A stretch of 64,000 bases of DNA from Oscillibacter sp. (GTDB lineage Bacteria; Bacillota; Clostridia; Oscillospirales; Oscillospiraceae). The notes beneath the pieces are model-generated. The model did no database searches. It had not been told where the DNA came from and saw only the letters and a program-made list of their open reading frames with translations. Below are positions 9,123 to 16,692 of this stretch, in pieces (position 1 is the first letter of the stretch; every line of letters begins with the position of its first letter). Position numbers and translations under genes: made by a program. The stretch is from assembly GCA_003539495.1 (NCBI GenBank), contig DPPB01000013.1:1-64000 (forward strand), given 5' to 3'.

Positions 9123-9186
9123 CACCACGCAGAGGCGTGGGTATTTTTTTTTACAAAGCGCCGCAAGAAGCGCTTTATTTTTTTTG
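9123..9186 (+). terminator. Two tandem intrinsic terminators after the small ORF
   Basis: First: CCACGC-AGAG-GCGTGG followed by a run of T (9125-9152). Second: AAAGCGC / GCGCTTT then ATTTTTTTT (9155-9185), which overlaps the 3' end of the convergent DUF1461 gene. Confidence 0.75.
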
Positions 9187-9819
9187 TTTTCGCCCGGTCA
9201 GCGCCAGCACCAGGCATAAAAGCAGCAGGGAAGCGGCAATGGCAATGGCGCAGTTGCGGAAGAATTCCTCCGGCAGCAGCAGGATCACCGGATCCGTGGC
9301 CGGGTCAAAGAGCCAGTTTTCCTTTCCCGGAAAAAAGACGCTGTGGAAGATGGCAAAGGCCCGGCTAAAGTCCGTGACGGCCAGGGCGGCCACGATCAGA
9401 ATGATGCCGCACAATCCGCAGGCGGCCCAAAAGCCCGGCGTCCGTCCGCCCAGCCGGGGGAGCGCCGTGTAGCGCCGGCGGCAGGTGATCCAAAGCCCCA
9501 GGAGAAAGAGAAGCGTTACTGCCAGCACGGCTAGGTCTAAAATAAACAGCACCCGGACATCCGCAAAGTGGCTGGCGCCCTCCGCCGAGAAGGGCAGCAC
9601 CCCGGCGGCAAAATCCGGCCGCAGGCCCAGGCAGTAATCCATCACGTCGCTATAGGCGGCCCGGGCCTGGGCGGCGGTGAGACCGCTGGCCTGGCACACG
9701 CCCAAGGGGCCGATTTGCACATAGTAAAACGGGCGCAGCAGCACCACCCAGGCGATAGACCCGGTCAATACGGCCAAGGCCGCGGCGGGGATGGATAGAT
9801 AGGACCAGATCTTCTTCAT
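9175..9819 (-). CDS. DUF1461 / TIGR01906 family integral membrane protein
   Basis: 214 residues from ATG 9819, chosen because GGGAGG lies just upstream in the end of glpP. Four membrane segments: one N-terminal, two central and one C-terminal. The conserved block FHSVFFPGKENWLFD followed by DPVILLLPEEFF is the signature of this family, whose members are widespread in Firmicutes but have no known function. Only 4 nt separate it from glpP, so the two are co-transcribed. Confidence 0.85.
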   Translation of the reverse strand: MKKIWSYLSIPAAALAVLTGSIAWVVLLRPFYYVQIGPLGVCQASGLTAAQARAAYSDVMDYCLGLRPDFAAGVLPFSAEGASHFADVRVLFILDLAVLAVTLLFLLGLWITCRRRYTALPRLGGRTPGFWAACGLCGIILIVAALAVTDFSRAFAIFHSVFFPGKENWLFDPATDPVILLLPEEFFRNCAIAIAASLLLLCLVLALTGRKQKK

Positions 9820-9823
9820 GGCG

Positions 9824-10387
9824 TCATACCTCCCACAGGGCCTCCTCTGAGGTGGAGGCACACAGCGCTCCCGCCTGCAGGGCGGATACAATATCGCACT
9901 TGTCCGTCATCAGGCCCCCGGCAATGAGGGGCACCGGGAGCTTGCCGGACAGCTTTTCAATGATCTTAGGCAGGGTGCCCGGGAGGATCTCGATAACATC
10001 CGGGGTGACCATTTCCGTCTCCTTCTGCAGGTTTCCCACGGCCTTGGAGTCAATGGCGAACACCCGCAGCACCGTGAGCATGCCCAGCTCCCGGCCCCGG
10101 CGGATGAGATGCGGCCGGGTGGAGATGATACCGTCGGCTCCCTGCTGCTGCAGCCAATCCACGGCCACCTCTTTGGGGGCCAGGCCGCCCACCAGGTCAA
10201 TGTGCACCACCGCCAGCTTGCCCGCCTCGTGGACCATAGAGATCCAGCGGCGGATGGTCAGCAGGTCGCCGCCCAGGAGAAACAGCACCCGGCTTTCGCA
10301 GGCCAGCGCGCAGGGGAGGGCAGCCTCGGCCTTCACCGCCGGAATCACCGGGGACTGCTCCAAAAGGTCAATGAACCTATGGCGCAT
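9824..10387 (-). CDS. glpP: Glycerol-3-phosphate responsive antiterminator GlpP
   Basis: 187 residues, the full length of the family. Features include HIDLVGGLAPKEVAVDWL, GIISTRPHLI and the C-terminal LIAGGLMTDKCDI phosphate-binding motif of the TIM-barrel-like fold. In B. subtilis GlpP with glycerol-3-phosphate binds the leader mRNA of glpFK and glpD and lets transcription pass a terminator. The likely target here is the terminator-bearing leader of the glpA-like operon at 13737-13785, a few kb upstream on the same strand. No clear promoter of its own was found between it and the DUF1667 gene; a hairpin repeat fills that space. Confidence 0.93.
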   Translation of the reverse strand: MRHRFIDLLEQSPVIPAVKAEAALPCALACESRVLFLLGGDLLTIRRWISMVHEAGKLAVVHIDLVGGLAPKEVAVDWLQQQGADGIISTRPHLIRRGRELGMLTVLRVFAIDSKAVGNLQKETEMVTPDVIEILPGTLPKIIEKLSGKLPVPLIAGGLMTDKCDIVSALQAGALCASTSEEALWEV

Positions 10388-10417
10388 AGGGTTCCCTCCT
10401 TTGATAAAGTAGTCAAA

Positions 10418-10596
10418 AAGCCTCGCAGAGTTCGCGTCCGCAGACGCGAAAAATTAAAATCATTTTTCACCGCGACATGCGCGTGGGGGAAAATACCTCT
10501 CAGGCTGCCAGTGTGGAATTTTGCCGCTTGCGGCAAAATTATGCGCGCAGCAGACTGCAAATCCCTTTGGCAGAAAAAACGAAGTTTTTTCGCCAG
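10418..10596 (+). repeat. Four-hairpin dispersed repeat, copy A
   Basis: Starts CCTCGCAGAG and ends CGCCAG. Stems in order: TTCGCGTC-CGCA-GACGCGAA; TTTTC...GAAAA around GCGACATGCGCG; TTTTGCCGC-TT-GCGGCAAAA; GGC.GAAAAAAC-GAA-GTTTTTTC.GCC. Between the last two lies GCAG-CAGA-CTGC. It lies between glpP and the terminator of the DUF1667 gene. See copies at 22424, 31830, 36864 and 56512. Confidence 0.85.
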
Positions 10597-10597
10597 C

Positions 10598-10643
10598 TAA
10601 AGAAATATCCTCCTGCCTATCATACCACGGGCAGGAGGATACT
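10598..10643 (-). terminator. Terminator of the glpA-glpB-DUF1667 operon
   Basis: TATCCTCCTGCC / GGGCAGGAGGATA, 12-13 bp stem, followed on the minus strand by TTTCTTT, directly abutting repeat copy A. Confidence 0.8.
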
Positions 10644-10651
10644 TACAATAT

Positions 10652-11011
10652 TTATTTTGCGCTCTTGGTGGCTATCACATTGACGCCGGTGCCGCACACA
10701 TCCGGGATCACCACATCCCCGGCGGCAATGGGCAGGTGGGCCAGAGCGGTGTTCAGCGCGTGGGCCACGTCGAAAACCTTTTCCTTGGGAACTTCACCCT
10801 CTGTGCGGACGGACACTACGGGAGTCAAGCCGCCTATGCAGCGGACGGTGCCGGTGACGGTGCGGGCTGGGGCCACGCACTCCTTCCGGGCGTAGCTATC
10901 GCCCCGCTTACAGGTGTTGCCGGTGACGGCGGTGACCACGCCGTTTTCGATAGTGGCGGTAAGCTGGCAGCCCATGGGGCAGCCGATGCAGGTCAGTTGA
11001 CGCTGGGTCAT
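10652..11011 (-). CDS. DUF1667 domain protein of the glycerol-3-phosphate oxidation operon
   Basis: 119 residues. It starts TCIGCPMGCQL, a CxxCxxxC-like cluster typical of DUF1667, with further Cys at CKRGDSYARKEC and CIGG; these probably hold an Fe-S cluster. DUF1667 genes regularly follow the two flavoprotein genes seen here and are thought to play the part of the small Fe-S subunit of anaerobic glycerol-3-phosphate dehydrogenase. It overlaps the upstream gene by 4 bp. Confidence 0.85.
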   Translation of the reverse strand: MTQRQLTCIGCPMGCQLTATIENGVVTAVTGNTCKRGDSYARKECVAPARTVTGTVRCIGGLTPVVSVRTEGEVPKEKVFDVAHALNTALAHLPIAAGDVVIPDVCGTGVNVIATKSAK

Positions 11012-12267
11012 TTTGCCACCTCCTCTACGGTAAAGGTAATGGTTTCGCAGCCTGCGGGCAGCTCCGCCCTGCGCAGGGGAAACTGCTCCATCTCACCCGG
11101 GGTGAGAATGCGCTTGGGGATGCGCCGCAGGAGCGTGCCGCCGGCGTAGGCGCACAGGGCGGCATCCCGATAGGGCTGCGCCACCCGGAAGCGGACGGTA
11201 ACGGTTTCGTCCATGTTCTCCGGGTCGATGGATTGGGGCACGGTGTAGCGCACGCCGTTTTTTCCCTCCAGGCGCACGGAGCGGCTGCCTGCCCGGGCAC
11301 CCTGCAGGTATAGGGCGGCATTTTCTCCGGCCCTTTGGGCCTCCTGGCTCACAAAGTCCACCAGGTCATGGACATGGAGCACGTTGCCGCAGGCGAATAC
11401 TCCGGGGATAGAGGTGGCCAGCCGGTCCGTCACCTCCGGGCCGCCGGTAACACCGCTCAGATGCACCCCGGCGGCGGAGGACAGCTCATTCTCCGGCAGC
11501 AATCCCACGGACAGCAGCAGCGTGTCGCAGGGGATGTACTGCTCCGTGCCGGGGATGGGACGGCGATTCTCGTCCACCCGGGCCAGGGTCACACCCTCCA
11601 GCCGCTCCCGGCCGTGGATGTCCACCACGGTGGTGGAGAGATACAGGGGAATGTCAAAATCCTCCAGGCACTGAACGATGTTGCGCTTCAATCCGCCGGA
11701 GTAGGGGAGGACCTCCGCCACCGCGTGGACCTTGGCCCCCTCCAGGGTCATGCGCCGGGCCATGATAAGCCCGATGTCGCCGCTTCCGAGGATCACCACA
11801 TTTTTTCCGGGCATAAAGCCCTCCATATTCACCAGGCGCTGGGCGGTTCCGGCGGAGTAGATGCCCGCCGGGCGGTAGCCGGGGATGTTCAGTGCGCCCC
11901 GGGGGCGCTCCCGGCAGCCCATAGCCAGAATGACCGCCTGGGCTTGTATCTGAATGAGCCCCGTCTCCGGCCCGGTGACGGTAAGCACCCGGTCCCGGGA
12001 AAGATCCAGCACCATGGTGCGCAGCAGATAGGGGATGTGCAGCTGCTGCACCCGGCTGATGAACCGCCCGGCGTACTCGGGGCCCGTCAGCTCCTGGCCG
12101 AAGGTGTGCAGACCGAAGCCTGCGTGGATGCACTGGTTGAGGATACCCCCCAGCTCCTTGTCCCGCTCAATAATGAGGATGTCCTCCACGCCCTTTTCCC
12201 GGGCGGCAATAGCGGCGGCCAAACCTGCAGGGCCCCCGCCGATAATGGCAAGCTGTACCTGTTTCAT
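11008..12267 (-). CDS. FAD/NAD(P)-dependent oxidoreductase (GlpB-role flavoprotein)
   Basis: 419 residues. N-terminal FAD-binding GGGPAGLAAAIAAREKG, an internal NAD-binding GSGDIGLIMARRMTLEGA near residue 165, and FACGNVLHVHDLVD near the C-terminus place it in the pyridine nucleotide-disulphide oxidoreductase group (Pfam Pyr_redox_2). In Firmicutes this gene sits between a GlpA-like dehydrogenase and a DUF1667 protein, as here, and probably passes electrons from glycerol-3-phosphate to NAD+ or another carrier. Four-bp overlaps on both sides show translational coupling. Confidence 0.87.
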   Translation of the reverse strand: MKQVQLAIIGGGPAGLAAAIAAREKGVEDILIIERDKELGGILNQCIHAGFGLHTFGQELTGPEYAGRFISRVQQLHIPYLLRTMVLDLSRDRVLTVTGPETGLIQIQAQAVILAMGCRERPRGALNIPGYRPAGIYSAGTAQRLVNMEGFMPGKNVVILGSGDIGLIMARRMTLEGAKVHAVAEVLPYSGGLKRNIVQCLEDFDIPLYLSTTVVDIHGRERLEGVTLARVDENRRPIPGTEQYIPCDTLLLSVGLLPENELSSAAGVHLSGVTGGPEVTDRLATSIPGVFACGNVLHVHDLVDFVSQEAQRAGENAALYLQGARAGSRSVRLEGKNGVRYTVPQSIDPENMDETVTVRFRVAQPYRDAALCAYAGGTLLRRIPKRILTPGEMEQFPLRRAELPAGCETITFTVEEVAK

Positions 12268-13706
12268 TCCTGCACCTCCTTGGTATATCCGACCAGAAGC
12301 CTGCTGTCCCCGCCGGACTTGGTCAGCTCTGTTTGTGCAATACCCAGCTCGCGGCTGAGGATTTCCATCACCCTCGGGGCGCAGAACCCGCCCTGGCAGC
12401 GGCCCATGCCCGCCCGGACCCGGCGCTTCACCCCGTCCAATGACCGGGCACCGGGAAGACGGTGGATGGCGTCCACAATCTCCCCCTCGCTGATCTGTTC
12501 GCAGCGGCAGATGATGTTGCCGTAAGCGGCGTTTTCCTGCACCAGAGCCTGGCGCTGCTCCAGGGGCAGCTCACGCAGATGGGGGATGTCCCTCCGCTGA
12601 GGTACAAAGGTCAGCTTCTCCGTGGCGTCCAGCTTTTGGGCGATACACTGGGCCAAATACTGTCCGATGGCCGGAGCGGAGGACAAACCCGGAGACTCAA
12701 TGCCCACGGCATCGAAGAAGCCATCGGCACTCTCGCCGATGATAAAATCGTCCGCATCCCCCTCCAGGTGGGCCCGGAGGCCGCAGAAGCTGGTAATGGT
12801 GTCTCGCATGGGCAGGTTTGGCACACTGCGCTCTGCCATCGCGGTGGCGTAGGCCAGGCCGTCTGCGGTGGTGTTGGTGGCGCCCTTGTCGCTGCGGTCC
12901 ACGGCGGTGGGGCCGATGAGGAGGTTTCCGTGTACCGTGGGCGTCACCAGCACACCCTTGCCAAATTTGCCCGGCAGCTGGAATACCGTCCGCTCTACCA
13001 GGTGGCCATCCTTTTTGTCCAGCAGGCAGTATTCACCGCTGCGGGGAACGATGGAGAGCTTATGCTCACAGACCATGTTGTGCAGGACGTCGCTGTATAA
13101 CCCGGCTGCATTCACCACCGTGCGGGCCTGAAGAATTCTTCCCCCGGCGGTGATCTCATACAGACCGTTCCGGCAGGTGATAGCCGTTACGGGGGTATCC
13201 ATGAAAAACTCCACGCCATTCTGAGCGGCGTTCTCCGCCAGGGCGATGGTCATGGCGAAGGGGCAGACGATGGCGCTGGTGGGGGCATACAGGGCCGCCA
13301 CCGCCTCCGGAGACAGGGCGCTCTCCAGGGCGTGCAGCTCGTCCCCGCTAACAATACGCAGGCCCTCCACGCCGTTCTTTTCGCCACGCTCCCGCAGCTC
13401 CTCCAGCCGAGGCAGGTCTTTTTCGTTAAAGCACAGCACCAGGGCGCCGTTACGCTTATAGGGAAAGTCCAGCTCTTGGCTTAGGCGCTCCATCATGCGG
13501 CTGCCGGCCACGTTGAAATGGGCTTTTTTCGTTCCCGGCACAGCGTCGAAGCCGGCGTGGACAATGGCGGAATTGGCCTTGCTGGTGCCCACGCACACAT
13601 CCTCCCCCTTTTCACACAGGGCCAGGCGCAGGTCGTAGCGGCTCAGTTCCCGGGCTGTGGCGCAGCCCACAGCACCGCCGCCGATGACAATGGCATCATA
13701 AATCAT
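12264..13706 (-). CDS. glpA: GlpA-like glycerol-3-phosphate dehydrogenase (FAD) with C-terminal Fer2_BFD
   Basis: 480 residues from ATG 13706; upstream in-frame codons lie in the leader hairpin, so the longer reading is unlikely. The DAO-type FAD motif IVIGGGAVGCATARELSRYDL is at the N-terminus, and the C-terminal BFD-like [2Fe-2S] domain has CRCEQISEGEIVDAI and CQGGFC. It oxidises sn-glycerol-3-phosphate to dihydroxyacetone phosphate (or, in the related LhgO group, a 2-hydroxyacid). The GlpP-type leader and the glpP gene support glycerol-3-phosphate. First gene of the operon 12264-10652. Confidence 0.85.
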   Translation of the reverse strand: MIYDAIVIGGGAVGCATARELSRYDLRLALCEKGEDVCVGTSKANSAIVHAGFDAVPGTKKAHFNVAGSRMMERLSQELDFPYKRNGALVLCFNEKDLPRLEELRERGEKNGVEGLRIVSGDELHALESALSPEAVAALYAPTSAIVCPFAMTIALAENAAQNGVEFFMDTPVTAITCRNGLYEITAGGRILQARTVVNAAGLYSDVLHNMVCEHKLSIVPRSGEYCLLDKKDGHLVERTVFQLPGKFGKGVLVTPTVHGNLLIGPTAVDRSDKGATNTTADGLAYATAMAERSVPNLPMRDTITSFCGLRAHLEGDADDFIIGESADGFFDAVGIESPGLSSAPAIGQYLAQCIAQKLDATEKLTFVPQRRDIPHLRELPLEQRQALVQENAAYGNIICRCEQISEGEIVDAIHRLPGARSLDGVKRRVRAGMGRCQGGFCAPRVMEILSRELGIAQTELTKSGGDSRLLVGYTKEVQE

Positions 13707-13730
13707 TATTGAATGCACTCCCTTTCCAAA

Positions 13731-13785
13731 CAAAAAAGCCATGCAAAACAGCACGCAGAAAATCTGCGTGGTCTTTTGCATGGCT
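13731..13785 (-). promoter_or_regulatory. Leader terminator, probable GlpP antitermination site
   Basis: On the minus strand, AGCCATGCAAAA and CACGCAG pair with CTGCGTG and TTTTGCATGGCT across a 3x3 internal loop, followed by TTTTTTG. It stands between the promoter at 13821-13849 and the glpA start. B. subtilis GlpP acts on leader inverted repeats of this kind; that it acts here is inference from the linked glpP gene. Confidence 0.75.
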
Positions 13786-13820
13786 CAAATTCTCATTGCA
13801 CTATATGCTATTCTATATGT

Positions 13821-13849
13821 ATAATAGCAGGGACGGCGGCCCCTGTCAA
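13821..13849 (-). promoter_or_regulatory. SigA-type promoter of the glpA operon
   Basis: Minus strand TTGACA (13844-13849), 17-bp spacer, TATTAT (13821-13826). Confidence 0.8.
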
Positions 13850-13942
13850 GAGGAAGCGTCTGGGAGCCGCTCTTAACGCATCTTTAGCGTTTTTTTAACA
13901 GATGAATATGATATACTGATTCAAAAAAAGGAGGATGGACCC

Positions 13943-14527
13943 ATGCTGCTTCGACAGATGGACGAGCGGGAGATGGAGCACTGGTATGCGCATGAACTGA
14001 GCGAGGCCTTTGCCCCCAACGAGCGCAAGCCCCTTGCGGACATATGGTGCCTGATAGCGGAGGGACGCTATGAGTTGTGGGGCCTGTTTGACGGAGAAAA
14101 AATGGCGGGCTACGCGGCCATCTGGAAGGCGGAGGGGATTCCGCTGGTGCTGCTGGACTATCTGGGCGTCAGCAGGGCCCTGCGCGGAGGCGGCTTGGGC
14201 GCGGAGATCCTGGCGAAGCTGCGCGGGCAGGGAAGGCTTATCGTTACGGAGGCCGAGCTCCCCGTTCCCGGCGCGGGGGAGGAGGAAAACAGGCTCCGCC
14301 TGCGCCGCATAGCCTTCTACCGGCGAAACGGTTTCACCCCGGCCTATCAAATGGCCACCTGCGGAATGCGTTGGCAGGCGCTGCTGAGCGGCCCCCGGCA
14401 GGATGGCCGGGACAGCATGGAAAAAATCATGAAATGGCATAAGGAGCTGTACGGTCCGGAGCGGACGGATGTGGTGGTGCCTCTGGCGCCTCACGAGCAG
14501 CCAAGGCCGCCGTATTGGATGCAATGA
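13943..14527 (+). CDS. GNAT family N-acetyltransferase
   Basis: 194 residues. The acetyl-CoA binding motif appears as YLGVSRALRGGGLGAEIL (the R/Q-x-x-G-x-G/A loop) near residue 75, followed by RRIAFYRRNGFTP, the usual last strands of the GNAT fold. Start has AAGGAGG 10 nt upstream; a TATACT at 13912 could be its -10. A GNAT of this kind may acetylate a small amine or an antibiotic, but no substrate can be named. It lies 18 bp before the histidine kinase and is probably in the same transcript. Confidence 0.8.
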   Translation: MLLRQMDEREMEHWYAHELSEAFAPNERKPLADIWCLIAEGRYELWGLFDGEKMAGYAAIWKAEGIPLVLLDYLGVSRALRGGGLGAEILAKLRGQGRLIVTEAELPVPGAGEEENRLRLRRIAFYRRNGFTPAYQMATCGMRWQALLSGPRQDGRDSMEKIMKWHKELYGPERTDVVVPLAPHEQPRPPYWMQ

Positions 14528-14545
14528 GCACAGGAGGAGCGCGCG

Positions 14546-15661
14546 ATGGGCAGACGCCGTCATTTTCCCTGGCCGGAGGAGTGGAAGAAGCAGATACACC
14601 TGTCTACCCAAGGGACAAACCTTATCTATACACCTAAGGACTTTATCATCTCGTTTTCACTGTACATTATCACAGTCATCGCCTGTATGCTGCTGCGCTC
14701 CCTGGACGAGACCGGGGATACCAGCTATGTGGCTATGCTGTTTCTAACGGATGTGTTCCTCACGGCGGTGCTGACGGATGGGTACCTGTTCAGTATTCTC
14801 TGCGCAGTATTGGGCGTATTCAGCGTGGACTACATATTTACTGAGCCCTATTGGCACATCAGCTTCACCCTGGCGGGCTTTCCGCTGACCTTCCTGGTAA
14901 TGATGACTATTTCCATCCTGGCCGGTGCCCTGGCCAGCCGGGCCAAGCAGGTGGAGGTCACGCAGAGGCAGATGCAGCGGGAGAAAATGCGCGGAAATCT
15001 TTTGCGGGGCATGAGCCATGATATCCGCACACCGCTCACGGGCATCGTGGGGGCCACAGACGTACTGCTGGAGCAGGATGGGAGCCTGACCCCTCAGCAG
15101 CGGCGGGAACTGCTGCAATCGATAAATGAGGAGGCCAGGTGGCTTATGCGGGTGTCGGAAAACCTACTCTCTATCACCCGCATAGACGGCGAAAATGCCG
15201 GAGTGAAGAAAACACCGGAGCTGGTGGAGGAGATCATAGAGGGCGCGGTGAGTAAGTTCCGCCGGCATTATAAGGGCATCACCGTGCAGGTGCATCTGCC
15301 GGAGGAGCCGATGCTGGTGCCTATGGATCCGCTGCTGATGCAGCAGGTGCTGTTTAATTTAATGGAAAATGCTGCCCGCCACGGGGAGACGGTGAACCAA
15401 ATCGATATCTCCCTCAGCCAAAAGGATGAGTGGGCGATTCTGGACGTGGCAGACAACGGCGTGGGCATTGCCCGAGGCCGGCTGGAGCATCTGTTTGACG
15501 GGACGCTCCACCCGGAGGAGGGCCGCGAGGACGCCCGGCGGGATATGGGCATCGGCCTGTCGGTCTGCCGCACTGTCGTAACGGCCCACGGCGGCACTAT
15601 CACCGCGGAAAACCAAAAGCAGGGCGGAGCGCTGTTTCGCATCACTCTGCCCATAGAATAA
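14546..15661 (+). CDS. Sensor histidine kinase, KdpD C-terminal-like (DUF4118)
   Basis: 371 residues. A short cytoplasmic lead is followed by a DUF4118-type block of about four membrane segments (residues 30-130), the HisKA helix with phospho-acceptor SHDIRTPLTG (near residue 158), and an HATPase domain with N box NLMENAARHG, G1 box DVADNGVGIA and G2 box GIGLSVC. It lacks the N-terminal KdpD sensor and USP domains, as in short KdpD-like kinases of Firmicutes. The cognate regulator starts 11 bp after its stop. No kdpFABC genes are present, so the controlled genes are unknown. Confidence 0.92.
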   Translation: MGRRRHFPWPEEWKKQIHLSTQGTNLIYTPKDFIISFSLYIITVIACMLLRSLDETGDTSYVAMLFLTDVFLTAVLTDGYLFSILCAVLGVFSVDYIFTEPYWHISFTLAGFPLTFLVMMTISILAGALASRAKQVEVTQRQMQREKMRGNLLRGMSHDIRTPLTGIVGATDVLLEQDGSLTPQQRRELLQSINEEARWLMRVSENLLSITRIDGENAGVKKTPELVEEIIEGAVSKFRRHYKGITVQVHLPEEPMLVPMDPLLMQQVLFNLMENAARHGETVNQIDISLSQKDEWAILDVADNGVGIARGRLEHLFDGTLHPEEGREDARRDMGIGLSVCRTVVTAHGGTITAENQKQGGALFRITLPIE

Positions 15662-15672
15662 GGAGGAAGAAT

Positions 15673-16380
15673 ATGAAAATCAAGGACAAGGTCCTCATTG
15701 TGGAGGACGAGCAGAGCATCAGCAATTTCATTTCTATGATCCTGCAGGCCAGCGGCTTTGATACCATCGTGGTGCGCACCGGGGAAGAGGCGCTGACCAT
15801 GGTCTCCTCTCATTGCCCGGATCTCATCATCCTGGACCTTGGCCTGCCGGATATGGACGGCATGGAGGTACTGAAGTCGGTGCGCAAGTGGTCCAATCTG
15901 CCGGTGGTGGTGGTTTCTGCCCGGAATCACGAGCACGATAAGGTGGAGGCCTTGGATTACGGCGCGGACGATTACCTGGTCAAGCCCTTCGGAACGTCGG
16001 AGCTTCTGGCGCGCATCCGCACGGCTATTCGCCACACCCGCACGGCCCTGCCCAATGGGGAGATTGCCCAATCCGGCAAGTTTACCACCGGCGAGCTGAC
16101 CATCGACTATGACAAGCACCAGGTGCTGCTTCGGGGCGAAAACGCCAAGCTCACGGTGAATGAATATAAGATCGTAGCGCTGCTGGGCAAATACGCCGGC
16201 AAGGTGCTGACCTATGACTTTATCATCCGTGAGCTATGGGGCCCCAAGGCCAAGACGGATAATCAGATCCTCCGGGTGAACATGGCCAATATCCGCCGTA
16301 AGATAGAGAAGAATCCCGGCCAGCCGGAGTATATCTTCACAGAGGTAGGCGTGGGCTACCGTATGCGCGAGGACGACTAA
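15673..16380 (+). CDS. OmpR/KdpE-family response regulator
   Basis: 235 residues. Receiver domain with the acidic pair VEDEQ, phospho-acceptor Asp in LIILDLGLPDMDG (residue ~55), and the conserved Lys in LVKPFG. The C-terminal winged helix DNA-binding domain (VNEYKIVALLGKYAGKVLTYDFIIRELWG and the GVGYRM hairpin) is complete. Paired with the upstream histidine kinase. A good terminator follows. Confidence 0.95.
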   Translation: MKIKDKVLIVEDEQSISNFISMILQASGFDTIVVRTGEEALTMVSSHCPDLIILDLGLPDMDGMEVLKSVRKWSNLPVVVVSARNHEHDKVEALDYGADDYLVKPFGTSELLARIRTAIRHTRTALPNGEIAQSGKFTTGELTIDYDKHQVLLRGENAKLTVNEYKIVALLGKYAGKVLTYDFIIRELWGPKAKTDNQILRVNMANIRRKIEKNPGQPEYIFTEVGVGYRMREDD

Positions 16381-16401
16381 AACTCCTTTCTTGACAAAGA
16401 T

Positions 16402-16430
16402 AAAGGGCAGCGAAAATCGCTGCCTTTTTT
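16402..16430 (+). terminator. Terminator of the two-component operon
   Basis: AAAGGGCAGCG-AAAAT-CGCTGCCTTTTTT: 9-bp GC-rich stem and T6, 20 bp after the regulator stop. Confidence 0.9.
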
Positions 16431-16692
16431 CACGTCCTTGCCGTCATGCCAAGGGCTGCTTGTGCATATAATAAGAGCAGAAATCGTGATAAGTTTCACA
16501 AAAGGAATTTTTATAGAAGGGAGGTTTCGCCAAAGGAGCATAAATCCGTAAGCATCCGATTAAGAAAACTCTGCAACGCGTTAAAATGGCGTTAAGGAGG
16601 GGCGAAATCTATTTACAGCTGGAAACGGAAATGATAAGGTGCAAGTAGACCTCTTTGGAGAGAGGACAAACAACTTTAAAGGAGAGAAAACT

